A stretch of 64,000 nt of DNA from Limnoperna fortunei. Lineage: Eukaryota > Mollusca > Bivalvia > Mytilida > Modiolidae. The notes beneath the pieces were generated by a model. That model was not told where the DNA came from. It did no database searches and saw only the letters and a program-made list of their open reading frames with translations. The DNA lies in NCBI GenBank assembly GCA_944474755.1, contig OX104117.1, positions 55,126,964-55,190,963 on the forward strand. Reading direction: 5' to 3'. Made by a program: the position numbers and the translations under genes. Positions 40,450 to 52,111 of the stretch are shown piece by piece (the stretch's first letter is position 1; each line of letters opens with the position of its first letter).

Positions 40450-40808
40450 TCTGAAAATACAAATGAATCCTACCTTTACTATTTATATCCTTAAATCTTT
40501 TGTTAGTAAATTCCACCCCCCGGGTCCCATTTTTTTGATCTTGTAAGTACCACAGCGGAAGCCTAGCATCCATGTCATAAAACTAGTTTATACAAATAAT
40601 GTCAACACAAAGCAGCAAGAACAAAGAGAGTCGCACCGTAACTATTTATACTCCATTTGACCAGCCTCTGCTGATCCTCCAGGTAAGATTTAGTACATGG
40701 TTGGCCAGACCACTTGCTAAATCTTGCGACGGCGCCGTCCTCCAATAGTAATAACATACAAGTAAAAATTTATAAATAGTACGGTCTAACAGTTTGATCA
40801 TCTTCTTT
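40450..40808. other. Spacer between integrase and zinc-finger ORF
   Basis: Contains a purine-rich run on the - strand near 40514-40538 ('atgggacccggggggtgg'), a possible polypurine tract, followed by TATAAATA-like sequence near 40475-40485. A frame at 40646-40969 overlaps the integrase end and looks like a shadow. Confidence 0.3.
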
Positions 40809-42186
40809 TCATGATCCTCCGACTCGGTTGTTTTGCTCTTTGACGAGAGCTTCCTTAAATCGTAAAGCCCACGACGGTATGTTTCTACCCTGATAAAGTG
40901 CAAGGCGATCCACGTGGTAAACTGAAGATGGCTGCTTAGAAGTCCTCTTGACCCGGTAAGTGACATCATCTATTTTCCTTTCTACAATGTAAGGTCCTTT
41001 CCACTTTGAACTTAATTTTAGACATTTGCCAATTTTTCTGCTTGGGTCATAAACCCACACGGCTTGGCCTTTACAATAAGTGTTCTTCCTTGCCTTCAAA
41101 TCGTATCTCTTTTTCTGGTATACGGCTGCCTGATTAAGTGATTTTCTTGCAATTTTATAATTTTGCTCCAATTTATTTTTCAGGTTAAAGACATACTCTG
41201 AGGAGCTGAGATTACTTGTGTCCTTTTCGGGTTTAGGTATGAGGGCTTGAAATGGGAGTGTAATTTCACGTCAAAAGACCATGCAGTTTGGTGTTCTTGA
41301 GGTTGAAGTCTGAACTGAGGACCTGTAAGCCATCATGACTTGCTGAAGATACTCGTCCCACTGATCCTGGTTTTGCTCACAATACATTGTTAACATAATT
41401 GCCAAAGTATTGTTAAATTTTTCTACCCCGCCATTTGATTGTGGTCTGTAACTGGTGGTCCTTGTTTGATGATTCCCAACAAGGAACACATGCCTCTAAA
41501 GATTTCTGATTGAAAGTTACTCCCCTGATATGAATGTATTTGCAATGGGGTTCCAAATCTGGTAATAAAGTTATTCACTAGAGCAGTGCATATGGTTTTA
41601 CTTTCTTGGTCTGGAATGGCCATGGCTTCCGTCCACTTTGTGAAAAGGTCCATAACAACCATTATGTATTTATTGCCTTGTCCTGTTACTGGCAATGGCC
41701 CTAAAATATCCAATGCTATCCTTTCCATGGGTTCTCCACTTATGTATGTCCCTAGAGGAGCCTTGTTGGGTTGTTTCTTTGGTTTCCGTGCAAAGCATTT
41801 GTCGCAAGAACGACAATAATTTTGAACAAATTCCCTCATGTTAGGCCAGTAAAATGAGTTTTTCAACTTTTCCAGAGTTTTGTCCACCCCCAAATGTCCA
41901 GCAGTTGGCAAGTCATGAAAGTGTTTCATGACTTCTTGTTTCCTGGTGTCTGGTAGAAGCAGTTGTTGTCGTGGAGTTGTTCCATCATCACTCTCAAGTC
42001 TTCTGTACATTACCCCGTCATGCAATTCTAGTCTTTCCCATTGCGCCCACATGGTCTTCAGAGCTGATGATCCAGATGAAACAGCTTCCCAAGATGGTCT
42101 GTCCTTTCCTTCCTCCATAGCTTTTATCAGAGGACATATATTTGCATCTGCTACTTGTTCCTTCCTCAGAAACAACGTGTCCTAAA
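40809..42186 (-). pseudogene. Gypsy integrase, broken
   Basis: From about 42186 to 41423 the frame shows an H2C2 zinc-binding region (GHLGVDKT...CRSCDKC) and the integrase core beginning IALDILGPLP (first catalytic Asp). The second catalytic position reads IHSYQG where the family has SDQG, so Asp is replaced by Tyr. A frameshift near 41465 moves the remainder to another frame, which contains SYRPQSNGGVEKFN with the catalytic Glu. A TGA at 41271-41273 interrupts after NCMVF. The frame then continues to 40809 with the C-terminal region (VWVYDPSRKIGKC...WKGPYIVERKI...YHVDRL). Three independent defects make it inactive. Confidence 0.85.
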
Positions 42187-43751
42187 AATTTGACTGATTT
42201 TTGAAAAAGAATGCATTTGGAAGGCTTTAGCTTTAGATTAGCCTCACGTAACCTAATTAATACATGTTCTAATCTTTCTAAGCTTTCGTCTACGGTTGGT
42301 CCAGGAATGATTATGTCATCTATATATAGTAAGCATTCAGACCATTGTAATCCTCGCAAAACATTCTCCATTAGTCTCTCAAAAGTGGATGGGCTGTTTG
42401 CAAGGCCAAAAGGGGTGACTTTGAACTGGTATAGACCTTGACTTGTAGAGAATGCAGTTTTCTCACGGTCATCCGGGTGAAGGCCCACTTGAAAGAATCC
42501 TTGATTTAAGTCCAAACATGAAAACCATTTCCCACCTGCCAACGAGTCCAAACATTCATCTGTCCTAGGCAAAGGGTATGCATCTTTTACCATGACTTCA
42601 TTGACCTTACGGTAATCAATACAGAAACGTGTACTGCCATCACGTTTCTTAACAAGCAGTACGGGACTGGACCACGGGCTTTTGGATGGCTCGATAACAT
42701 CCCTATCAAGCATTTTTTGAATTTCGGTCTTTTCAATAATTTTCTTTCCTAATGGAAGCCTCCGCGGTGGCTGGCGAATCGGTGCTGCCGTTCCAGTGTT
42801 AATCCTATGCAAAATTCTGTCCGTCCTTCCTAGGTCGTCAGCCGACTTGGAGAAAACATCTTGATATTTGATTAAAACGCTTTTCAGTTTCGACTTGTCC
42901 ACATCCGATAAATGCACAGCGCTCCTTTCCCATAGGTCAGTCAGGTGTTTAGGAATTTCCTCCGTAGTACCGGTAGTGTCAGTTGGCTCTCGTTTCATAC
43001 TATTACACAAGCTAAATTGGGGTGCCTCTTGCTCATAGTAAGACTCACAATTTCCAACATACTCTTGGGCATGTATGGTGACTGGTTCCTGGCTCAAATT
43101 AACCATCTGTATCATAATTCCCTGGTGGTGGGGGTCCAAGATTCCTCTGGTTAGGTAAGTTCCACTGTCGTTCCCAAAGTTTCTTTGTCGGTCTACGATT
43201 CCTAAACTAGCCAAATATTGAGAGTTTTCCACGTTGATTTCTAGGAACATTTTTGATCCTGGTGGTATGGTAACAGTATGTCGTGATATGACCCTGCATA
43301 TCATATTTGCCTCTCCCCCAATCCAACATGGTATCTGGTTATCCTTTGATATAAGAAGCTGTTTCCTATAATCAATTTTATCTATGTGTTCTAAAAGGAA
43401 ATCCTATCCTAGTATAGTGTCCTGTTGTATGTCCCCTACTAAAAAGTCAATAGAATATTCTAGATCCGAATCCCCTAAGGTTATTGTACATGGTAAGTTT
43501 CCATAGAGCTTAATGGGGTTCCCATTTGCCGTAAATAACTTACATGAGATAGGTCCCAGTTTTACATCTTTTGTTTCTGTTACCTGTAAATATTTCATCC
43601 TGCTCAAAATAGAACACGTAGAACCGTTGTCTACTAAAACCTGTAGCAATACATTATCTATAAAACATTTAGTATAAAATCCATTGTCCCATTTTCCCCC
43701 CGTATTTCCTACTTGACCTAATCTAAAATTTGGTGACCGTAAATCGCCCAT
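42150..43751 (-). pseudogene. Gypsy protease and reverse transcriptase with internal deletion
   Basis: One reading frame runs from about 43751 but is cut by TAG at 43404-43406. The upstream part holds the aspartic protease motif VDNGSTCSIL. The downstream part holds RT: SPWSSPVLLVKKRDG, FCIDYRKVN, CLDLNQGFFQV, TPFGLANSPSTFERLM and the catalytic YIDD. RT stops being recognisable at LGHVVSEEG near 42155. The following bases are shared with the start of the integrase-linker frame, so the connection/RNase H segment expected in Gypsy pol (several hundred residues) has been deleted. Gag lies upstream in a different frame. Confidence 0.85.
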
Positions 43752-43762
43752 TGACTCCCGGT

Positions 43763-44818
43763 CTAATGAGTCAATGGGGCATCGAAGTTTCCCTGATTCT
43801 TGTGTGATGAACCCCCTTTGTGATCGTCAGCCTTAAATTCCTTATTGGAAGACTTTCTATTAATTTCCTCTTTACATTTAATATATATCGGGCATTTGCT
43901 AAAATAATGATTTGGGCTTTGACATATGTAACAACGACCCTTATTTTTCCCAAATGAGTTCCTCCTCTGTCCATTCGGACTCTCATGGGCATTATTATAA
44001 GCGTTGCTTCTTTTGGTCTTGTCAGATTCCAGTTGAGCTATACGTCTACTTAATCCGCGCAAAGTATCAAATTCCTCCTGCTGAGCAAAGCATTTATCCT
44101 CGGTTTCAGCAGACACCATTCTCACCGATTTTCTCTTTTCAGTAGAGTCTGACATTATTGCTTCATACCTCTCGATGATTTCTACTGCTTCCGATATGGT
44201 TGTGCAATCCTTACACTGGTATTTTAAGTCTGGCGAGACCGATTTGTACAGTTGATTTAATGCCAGAACTTCCTGCGCCCTCGTGTCGAAATCCTTATAG
44301 GCCCTCTGTGCCATTTGTCGAAGGTCATCAGCAAGCGCTGCTACTGACTCCCCTTGTGCCCTTTTCCTAGTTTCCAGACGGGACAGCCACCTACTGTCCT
44401 GTTTTAAATTCCCGAACCTTGCCCCTAATCTTTGCACTAATATGCCGTAATTGCGTCTTTCCGTTGAAGGCAAACTTATGTAAAATGTACGGGCTGGTCC
44501 CCTTAAAGCTGAAGCTAAAGTTAATGCCTTCTCAAGATCCCTCCAATTTCCTAGCTCCGCGCATACTTCGAATTGAGTGATATACTCTTCCCAGTCCTCG
44601 CTACCGTCAAACGCCTCCGGTTTTACTGTTATAACGTGAGATCCCTTATTATTGTTAAAATTATATGAATCATGGAACATTCCACCCCCGAAAAAGTTGT
44701 CTCCTCCTCCCCGTGTCTGATTACGCCCCCTAGTATCCTCTACGGTCTCATTTGCGTCTTCATACTCTGCGTTTTCAGCATTTCTAAATATCACTTCTCC
44801 CTCGGGTGATTCTGCCAT
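43763..44818 (-). CDS. Gypsy gag polyprotein with CCHC zinc knuckle, 351 aa
   Basis: Intact frame beginning MAESPEGEV. About residues 65-230 form a retrotransposon gag (capsid-like) domain (PEAFDGSEDWEEYITQFE...ALRGPARTFY...ARFGNLKQDSRW). A CX2CX4HX4C zinc knuckle (CYICQSPNHYFSKC) lies at residues 296-309, typical of nucleocapsid RNA binding. It ends 12 nt before the protease frame's first Met, which is in another frame; a frameshift between gag and pol is usual in this group. It is the only part of gag-pol without an obvious lesion. Confidence 0.85.
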   Translation of the reverse strand: MAESPEGEVIFRNAENAEYEDANETVEDTRGRNQTRGGGDNFFGGGMFHDSYNFNNNKGSHVITVKPEAFDGSEDWEEYITQFEVCAELGNWRDLEKALTLASALRGPARTFYISLPSTERRNYGILVQRLGARFGNLKQDSRWLSRLETRKRAQGESVAALADDLRQMAQRAYKDFDTRAQEVLALNQLYKSVSPDLKYQCKDCTTISEAVEIIERYEAIMSDSTEKRKSVRMVSAETEDKCFAQQEEFDTLRGLSRRIAQLESDKTKRSNAYNNAHESPNGQRRNSFGKNKGRCYICQSPNHYFSKCPIYIKCKEEINRKSSNKEFKADDHKGGSSHKNQGNFDAPLTH

Positions 44819-44939
44819 TATTGTGACTCGTCTTTATTTACCTAAACGTACAGATATATATATGTATTTTAATAAATATTACGATGCATACATTTCCACC
44901 ACATCAAGTCCCATCGCAAGAAATAAATTAAATAATTAA
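44819..44939. other. 5' leader remnant of the retroelement and junction
   Basis: Short AT-rich stretch between the gag ATG and the start of the dispersed repeat. No primer-binding site or LTR end is recognisable. Confidence 0.3.
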
Positions 44940-45955
44940 ACTGCCATTTGTTCTGAGAACAAATGAGAAGGTCTTTCCCACTGTTCCTCTAAAGTTAGAA
45001 AAGTTAGGTGATGCTATGAGATTTTGTGTCTTGCTATAGCACAAAATGTCACTTCCAGTCATAAAAATGAATTATTTGAATAAAGAAAGTGTTCCCGGCT
45101 CAAAATATATATGGTTGTTAAGGACTTTCATTCGGTTGCTAGGGACAAAAGGCCACTTCCGGTCATGAAATGAAATATTTCGGTAAAGTACATCATTCTG
45201 ATTCTAAAAATATATGGTTGCTAAGGACTTTATGTAACGGTCACCTTGTTGCTAGGGTATGACCTTGACCTATGACCTTTGACCTTTGGCTCAAATTGAA
45301 GCTCTTTTCATACTGATCACTTTAAACCTATATGTTTACTATATTATCTCTAACCGTTTTCAAGTTTTAACCAAAAAACCGATTAACGGAAACGCGTCAA
45401 GGGCAGTAACTCGAAAACGGTTCATCGCACATCTTCGGGTCAAATGTACCAAATGAAGGTCTCAATAAGTGGAGTATTTTTCCCATTTATTGTTTGCTTC
45501 GATCTTCTATGGTTTGTGAGATATAGTGCTAACAAGACCTATGGTGACCTTTGACCTTGACTTTTGACCTTTGACCTTGATATTTTTAAATGTAACATAT
45601 GTCACTTAGGATCAATGGTGGTGGTCCCAAGTCTCTAGGACTAACGGTTTTTGAGAAAAAAATTTTGACGCGTTGCGTCATTTTTCAGGTCAAAAACGCG
45701 TAAACCGGAAGTCGATTAAGAACAAAAAGTTTGCATGTTAAATCATCGCCATACGTCGCCCTACACTTTGCACACTTCAGATTTTGAGTATCTGTTACGG
45801 TTTCTGAGTTTATCTGCTAACAAGGTTTTCGGTGTTGGGGCAGATAACTCTGTTACTAAAAATAGAATAGTCTCACAGGGTGAGCCAGGTCATCTCCTGG
45901 TATGAGCGATTAAACGTACTAAGTATCATAATGATATGTCGAAACCCCTTCTGGC
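44940..45955 (+). mobile_element. Dispersed Helentron-related repeat, copy A
   Basis: It begins at a perfect hairpin (CATTTGTTC-TGA-GAACAAATG, 44945-44965), followed by 'gaaggtctttcccactgttcc', 'aaaatgtcacttccagtcat', 'atggttgctaaggacttt', 'gaccttgacctatgacct' and a ~290 bp unit ('ctcaaattgaagctctttt...gttcatcgcac...atgtaccaaatgaaggtct'). It ends near 'ggtatgagcgattaa...atgatatgtcgaaacccc'. The same unit is tandemly repeated after the Helentron ORFs at 63240-64000. No coding capacity; probably a non-autonomous element. Confidence 0.5.
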
Positions 45956-45984
45956 AAACCCATTTGGAAATTTGGGGAGAAAAA

Positions 45985-47045
45985 GAAAAATAATAATTAA
46001 ACCACCATTTGTTCAGAGAACAAATGAGAAGGTCTTTCCCACTGTTCCACCATCCTCACAAGTCAGGGTTTCTGTGTCCACATGTGTCCACGAACCCCTG
46101 ACAAACTTAGCTAGGAAATTCCCGGGCTCATAGTCACTATTTTGATTGGCTACATCATACCTTGATGTAGCCAATCAAAAGCTCGCTTTCATTCGTGGCT
46201 TGGTTAGGGGATATCCCGATGTCGATTGTAAATAAACCAAAACGGATGTGTTGCATAGACCATGTAAAAGTCAGTGCATTTTGTACAGTAGTGTTAATAG
46301 TTTGTTATTACCGCGTTATTTATTAGTTTCGTTACGTTTTCTTCCCATTCAAGAATGAGTAAGAATGACTTCTGCCAAACACTTGCTTCTTTCAAGCAAT
46401 TTCATTCGTTGATATTTTGAAGGATTGACGTCATACGAAAATCTTCTAGCCCGGGTATTTCCTAGCTAAGTTTGTCAGGGGTTCGTGGACACATGTGGAC
46501 ACAAAACCCCTGACTTGTGAGGATGCTGTTCCACTAAAGTCAGAAAATATTTGTGATGCAATGCTATTACTAAGCACAAAATGTCACTTCCAGTCATAAA
46601 AATGAGTTATTTGAACGAAGAAAGTGCTCCCTAGCCAAAAATAGATGGTTGTGAAGGACTTTTATACCCGTTGCTCAGGACAAAATGCCACTTACGGTCA
46701 TGAAATAACATATATCACGGAAGTACATCATTCTGATTCTAAAAATATATTGTTGCTAAGGACTTTTTATAACGGTTACCTTGTTGCAATGGTATGACCT
46801 TGATCTACGACCTTTGACCTTAGGTTCAAATTCAAGCTTTTTCCTTACTGATCACTTTAAACCTACATGTTTATTATATTATCTTTAACCGTTTTCAAGT
46901 TATAAGAAGAAAAAAAACCATTAACCAAAATGTGTCAAGGGCTATTATTGCAAAAAAGGTTTATTGCACAGTTTCAGACGAAATGTACCAAATGAATAAA
47001 TGAAGGTCTCGATAAAAAGTAGTATTTTTCCCATTTATTGTCTGC
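45985..47045 (+). mobile_element. Dispersed Helentron-related repeat, copy B, interrupted by a MITE
   Basis: Second head-to-tail copy of the 44940 repeat. It starts with the same hairpin (46006-46026) and 'gaaggtctttcccactgttcc', is split by the insertion at 46051-46525, and resumes with 'cactaaagtcag', 'aaaatgtcacttccagtcat', 'ttgctaaggactttt' and 'gaccttgatctacgacc'. It ends near 47040 at 'cccatttattgtctgctt'. It is more diverged than copy A. Confidence 0.5.
46051..46525. mobile_element. MULE-like MITE, 475 bp, 78 bp TIRs, 9 bp target duplication
   Basis: The terminal inverted repeats at 46051-46128 and 46448-46525 begin CATCCTCACAAGTCAGGG and are nearly identical (a few mismatches and one indel over 78 bp). 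The target CTGTTCCAC is duplicated at 46042-46050 and 46526-46534, and the interrupted host repeat is intact at copy A, which proves insertion. A 9 bp duplication with long TIRs is typical of Mutator-like elements. Just inside the left TIR is a perfect 18 bp-arm hairpin (46140-46157 / 46163-46180). No transposase. Confidence 0.85.
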
Positions 47046-48042
47046 TTTTTTCACCTGAACATCTTAATTTTAACAATAAATGAAAATGTTTTCCAAATAT
47101 TTTTTCTGGATATAGTTTTTGGAAGATTTATTGACAGATTGTGATCTTTATAACTTACAGTTAGGTTTTAAGTTATTAATATTATTGTGCCCTGAAAATA
47201 AAAATGTTTATGTATCTTATAAAAATCGCCAAAATGCTATTAAAAATAAATTTGTTGCGGGGTCAGAATACATTGTTTTATCTACATCTGTGTGTACATT
47301 TAACTGGTTTTCTGTCCTGCTGTGGATTGCTCCTGAAAGAATACCAGTTAGTGCCTCGTTTCGATTAAACACCGCCATAGTTGCGTTTTGTAGTTTGTTG
47401 GACACATTTGATTGTTTATAAAGAACATACTTCACTGCAAGAAGTATATGTGCTAGTAAGATAGTAGGAAGAATCGGTGCTAGTGAAAGATTTCGATTGT
47501 GAGTATCGACTGTCGTACTCTTTGTATAATTCTGAACTATCAGGACAGAAGCATCCGTGGAGAAACAGTTCTGGTCTAATATTTGGAAACAACTTGATCA
47601 GTTGCTCTTTTTATGGTAGGTTATATTCAAATCTGACATTGCACGTGTAGAATTTATAAAGGTATAATTGACCCATTTCCAGTTTTACATGATTTACCTC
47701 CCCTTTTCCTTCCGTAAAAAACTAAAATCACTAAAAGTCTATGATATTGAAATAAAGATTTTGCATTCTTTTTGTATTGTTTGTCTATGCCAATTAAATT
47801 TTCATCTAATTAACCTCATTAGTAGATGTTACTATAGCCATAGGCAACAGGTGAGTTTGAATATAACACGGATTTCACTGGTAAGTGTGTTTATTCATAC
47901 TACAGCTGGGGTTCTACCTCCAATAAGCATCAGGTAAATAGTGTAATAAACATCACGTCTACACAGCGGTTTTAATAACCTTCTTCACTCGGATATTCAC
48001 TTCACATGGTCCTGTCATTCAACAAAGACAATTGTCCATTTC
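47046..48042. other. AT-rich sequence without recognised features
   Basis: No coding exon, RNA gene or known repeat could be supported. Open stretches near 47119-47421 and 47668-47937 have no domain, splice or composition support. Confidence 0.35.
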
Positions 48043-48053
48043 AAAAGGTTTCA

Positions 48054-48228
48054 CAGGGTGTACTCGACTCCAATCTAAATTGACAAGGATTGCCAGTTTT
48101 CCTACCGCAGGTAGGAGGTTCTCTCCAGGTACTCCGGCTTCCTCCCCCAATAAAAACTGGACACCACGATATAGCTGAAAAATTGCTGAAAGTGGCGTTA
48201 AAACACCATTCAAACAAACAAAACAAAC
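48054..48228 (+). repeat. 5'-truncated SINE with 11 bp target duplication
   Basis: Same body as 27356-27612 from 'gtgtactcgactccaa' onward, ending in a 'caaacaaacaaaacaaac' tail, but without the tRNA head. 'aaaaggtttca' flanks it at 48043-48053 and 48229-48239, so the truncated form itself was inserted, consistent with incomplete reverse transcription by a partner LINE. Confidence 0.85.
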
Positions 48229-48239
48229 AAAAGGTTTCA

Positions 48240-51200
48240 ACAGGACAAACAAACAGACAAAAGCCGCAGTTTTTAGTACCAGAAGTGGACGCCAGGGTAT
48301 CAGGACACTTCGGCACCTGGACAGTTCGGCACCTATACATTTGGACACTTCGGTACCGTAAATTTTAAATTGGAAAGTCATCAATTAACAGTGGTATGTC
48401 AAAAATAAATAACAGAAGCAAACAAAAATTAAAGCATAAATAGGTAAAAACACAATAAATCTTACGCTGCACTAAAATTTTGCATAAACAAAAAAAAATA
48501 GTGTATAAAATAAAATAATAATATTGATCATGCATGGCTTAACGTAAATTTCACTAATTATACCTTGCTGTATGAAAAAAACCCAGAAAAAAACCAAAAC
48601 ATCTCAGAAAATATTGGAAAGTTAAGTTCTTGGTAGTAGGAAAATCCTCTTTCGTCAAACACTTTTTGACAGGAGCGAGAGACGTTAGAGAGCTCGCCAT
48701 TAGCAAAACTGCGGATTTGCGACACATTTCACTTTCTAGTAAAGTAATACAAAGTTTTTGTGTGGTTCAACTATATACATGTATAAATTGCTTCTCTAGA
48801 TATTTTTCTCAATGTAAATAATCATCTTAAGTTATATTAAATTAAAAATAAAAAATGTACCGGTACTTGTCACTTTTTTACATTATTAACTAAGCTGGTA
48901 TTTTAACTCGGACATTTTTTTGTGTTCACAATTTCTTATATCTGCTATGCAATGTTACAGTTGTTTAATTTTCTCAAGTTTTTTGTTTATCAATGTAATA
49001 TTTATAATATAAATGATTTTTTAATTGTTCATTGTTCTCCTTAGGCCATTAATTTTTTTCAGTGGTGGTTTTTGATCTACCGCAGTGGTTTAATTTCATG
49101 ACCCGGTGCTAATAGTGACACTTGTGAGTGCTATTTCCTTCTGTACTGTTTATTCAACGCATTAATGCTGTGGGTAATACATTACACAGGGATTTTCCTG
49201 CCTTTATTTTGGGCCGATATTTTGAACCATTACCAATTGCAAAAACCAAATTTTTTCCCAATTATGTAAGTGAAAATTCCCAAATTCAGCAGGTTTTGTA
49301 ATCCTGATTCAATCACGCAAAGCCGAAATATTGCAAAGATGTCAAACGCTGATTACTTCTCGAACTTTGGTTTATTACTGTTCCTGGTATCTATTTTTAA
49401 TCATAACGGCAACCATTTTTTTATTGGAGCTTGCTTGTTTTATAACAATACTAGTATGTGTATTGCGGTACAAAAAACTCTTTGATTTTGTTAGTCAAGG
49501 AATTTTGTTCAATAATATTAAAAAATAATTGTAAAGAGCAATTAACAACATTTCTTTATATTTATGAAGTCTATTACCAGTAGTATGGGCTGGTGTTTGG
49601 TTTAAATAGCGTTGTCTTGAAAGAAATAAACCGAAGGAATATCTATGGAATGAAGCGTAACTCTACAGTAACGTTCCAAATTGCATTACACAACCCGAAA
49701 TACTACAAAAGGGGGAAAATGGTGCATTGTATCGAAAACTAGGTAATTTTGTTTTAAAGAAATTAAATATTGTTTGGAACCTTGATGAATAGAAAATCAC
49801 ACGAGTCTTCTTGCACCCTTAGACCAATCCATTATCACCATTTAGCCGAACCTTCCTACGACCCTTATCATTACTGACATTAGATTAGCATATGAATTAG
49901 GGTTAACTAAAAGCAAAAGCAATGTACATTGTTCGAGTTTAGTATATCTGATTTAGTTCTTATCCAGTCATTTATAAAGACTCCAGAAAAAAAAAGAGAA
50001 TGGGAGTGAAAGTAAAATCTTAAAAATTGATGTTTGCTATTCAGTTTCTAATTAATAAACCAAGATTCCAGGAATTTTTTCTCTTAAAGTATGATGTCAG
50101 CACAGTTGGCTACAAAATGTAAATTTTGCTAACTTTTTCTAAACTCTTTGACAATTTTAGAGTTGGGCTTATACATTCCCCTTGTCATTCTTGACTAATT
50201 AACAGAAAAGAAACATTTTCGTTAAAAACCTTGATGTTAAAAAACAATGTTTTTACTTTATTCAGATTTAAGACTTTTTTCCCAATAGTGGAGTTTACAT
50301 TACAATTTTCCAAATTAACAGGTGCCCAGGCTCCATTTGAAAAAAGGTAGGAAAATCCCAGATTCCGTTTATTAATGCATCAGCTCGGGTTAGGTTTACT
50401 TGGACAGGTGTAAATATAATCATGACATTAGATTCATTCATTAATACCTAACCAGACTGATTTCTTATCTCTACACTAGTAGGGCAAAAATGTTAATAAA
50501 ATAAAACAAATTAAGGTAAATTTTTAGTGAATTCCTTCATTTTATGTGTTAGGTTGTAATTAGTTTACACTTAATTTCCTTTAGTTCCCCGACAAACAAA
50601 CATAGTGGTCATGGTGATTTGTGACTTTCAATAGACAATGTACTTTCTTGTAAATTTGATTCTGTTATTTCTGTTTTTTAAGCAGAAACTAGCAATGAAT
50701 TATTAAACAATCTGTAATTAAATTGAGGTCCATCTGCATAAATCTGCATAAAAATGTACGTTGATAAATTTTGACAAAAAAATACTGATTCACTTGTAAC
50801 TGTCCCGAGTTGCTTCCCCTGCATTATGCCTTATTATACAGTATACATGTAGTTTATGTTCTTGGTGTAGTATTTCGACCAAAAATTGCTATCCAAAAAT
50901 TTTTGATATATTTTTTTAACAAAATAAAAGAATTAATTTGTAAATCTGAACCTTCCTATTAAATTTTGCAGAAAGTAATTGAAATTTATACTCTATTTAA
51001 CGAGAAACAAAATTAAATCACTTCCAGTTGCATGTGAATTATTAGTTACAGAACTTTTCAATGTATTGAACTATGAGTCTATGTCTAAAAAGTGAAAATT
51101 ATATGAATTGTATGTTGAATTAAACAATTAACTACAACTAAAATATTGAATAACACACTGAACTAAATTTTATAAATGTAATTATTTTGAAAATAATGAG

Positions 51201-52111
51201 GTATTAAAAAAAAGGAAACGAGACAGGTGTCAAGATAATGCAAAATGTTTGTACATGGCACATTGCTGCTGTATCTTTAGTGTTATTCGTTATTAGTGCC
51301 AATGTAAATTGTAGCTTTGTTGTATTTATATCTGTTATGTATACAATAATTTAAAACAAGCATAAATTAATCTCATTTATTATAAAATTCAACAAAGTTA
51401 CCCCTCTGTTAGAGAAAGCGCACACACAAATATGCATGTGATGCACGTAATGTACCATGCGACATGCAAAATTGGACACTTTATAAAACATGACATCTTA
51501 GTGCTTTATACAATTTCTGGGAAGAACCCTGCATGTTTAAGTTCTTTGACAATTGATTGGTCGCATAGCTTGTACTAAATTAAAACAATATAAATGGAGG
51601 TACGAGTTGAGCACTCAATCCATTGTCCAAGCCCTAACGATTAATAAATAGTATCTCCATAAAAATGTTCATTTTTAAGGTTTTACTCAGGGTGGTACAA
51701 TTTCTCCCTATAATATTGTACGACATTAGTGTGATAAATGCAGGCATCAGACACGGAGACTTTACTTTAATTGTCTTGTAAAAGCAGACATTACAGTACA
51801 CCATTATAAAAGAGTTTTGTCTCGTAAAAGCAGACAAAACAGACCACCCTGCATGTCTTTTAATGTTATTAGGCCCATAATGCATATTCGTCTTCTGTCT
51901 TGAGGTTTGCATTCCATCAATCAAGTTGTCAGTTCAATAGCTACATTACATTTTGTAATTTCACTCCTTTGAAAAAACTTTTTATCTCTGCAGAGCTATA
52001 AATAGGTCCCATTACTCGTAATGGAGCAGACCAGGAACGATTCACTCAAGGATTTTATGCATAGTATCAGCTATTTAACTGTTAGTAAACCAGGATTGCT
52101 ACATTTGTAGC
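48240..52111. other. Long AT-rich stretch, mostly featureless
   Basis: Nearly 4 kb with no supported gene. The phrases 'acacttcggcacctgg/acagttcggcacc' near 48305-48350 form a small imperfect repeat. 52000-52105 resembles part of the foldback element at 3060-3960 ('gtcccattactcgtaatggagca', 'gattttatgcata'). Otherwise no repeat, tRNA or exon is recognised. Confidence 0.4.

Larger units (their letters stand above)
38743..44818 (-). mobile_element. Decayed Gypsy/Ty3-type LTR retroelement, LTRs not found
   Basis: On the - strand the order is gag, protease, reverse transcriptase, (RNase H missing), integrase, then the zinc-finger ORF. RT before integrase places it with Gypsy/Ty3 (Metaviridae). 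Neither flank shows a convincing LTR pair: on the 5' side the element gives way to an unrelated dispersed repeat within about 130 bp of the gag ATG. The copy is therefore truncated and non-functional. Whether the zinc-finger ORF truly belongs to it is not settled. Confidence 0.8.

Noticed and set aside
40646..40969. 107-codon frame overlapping the integrase end
   Set aside because: Alternative frame of the integrase C-terminal region, with no domain of its own.
44819..47045. 5' LTR of the Gypsy element
   Set aside because: The sequence repeats head to tail and recurs after the Helentron, but nothing on the 3' side of the retroelement matches it, so it is not an LTR.
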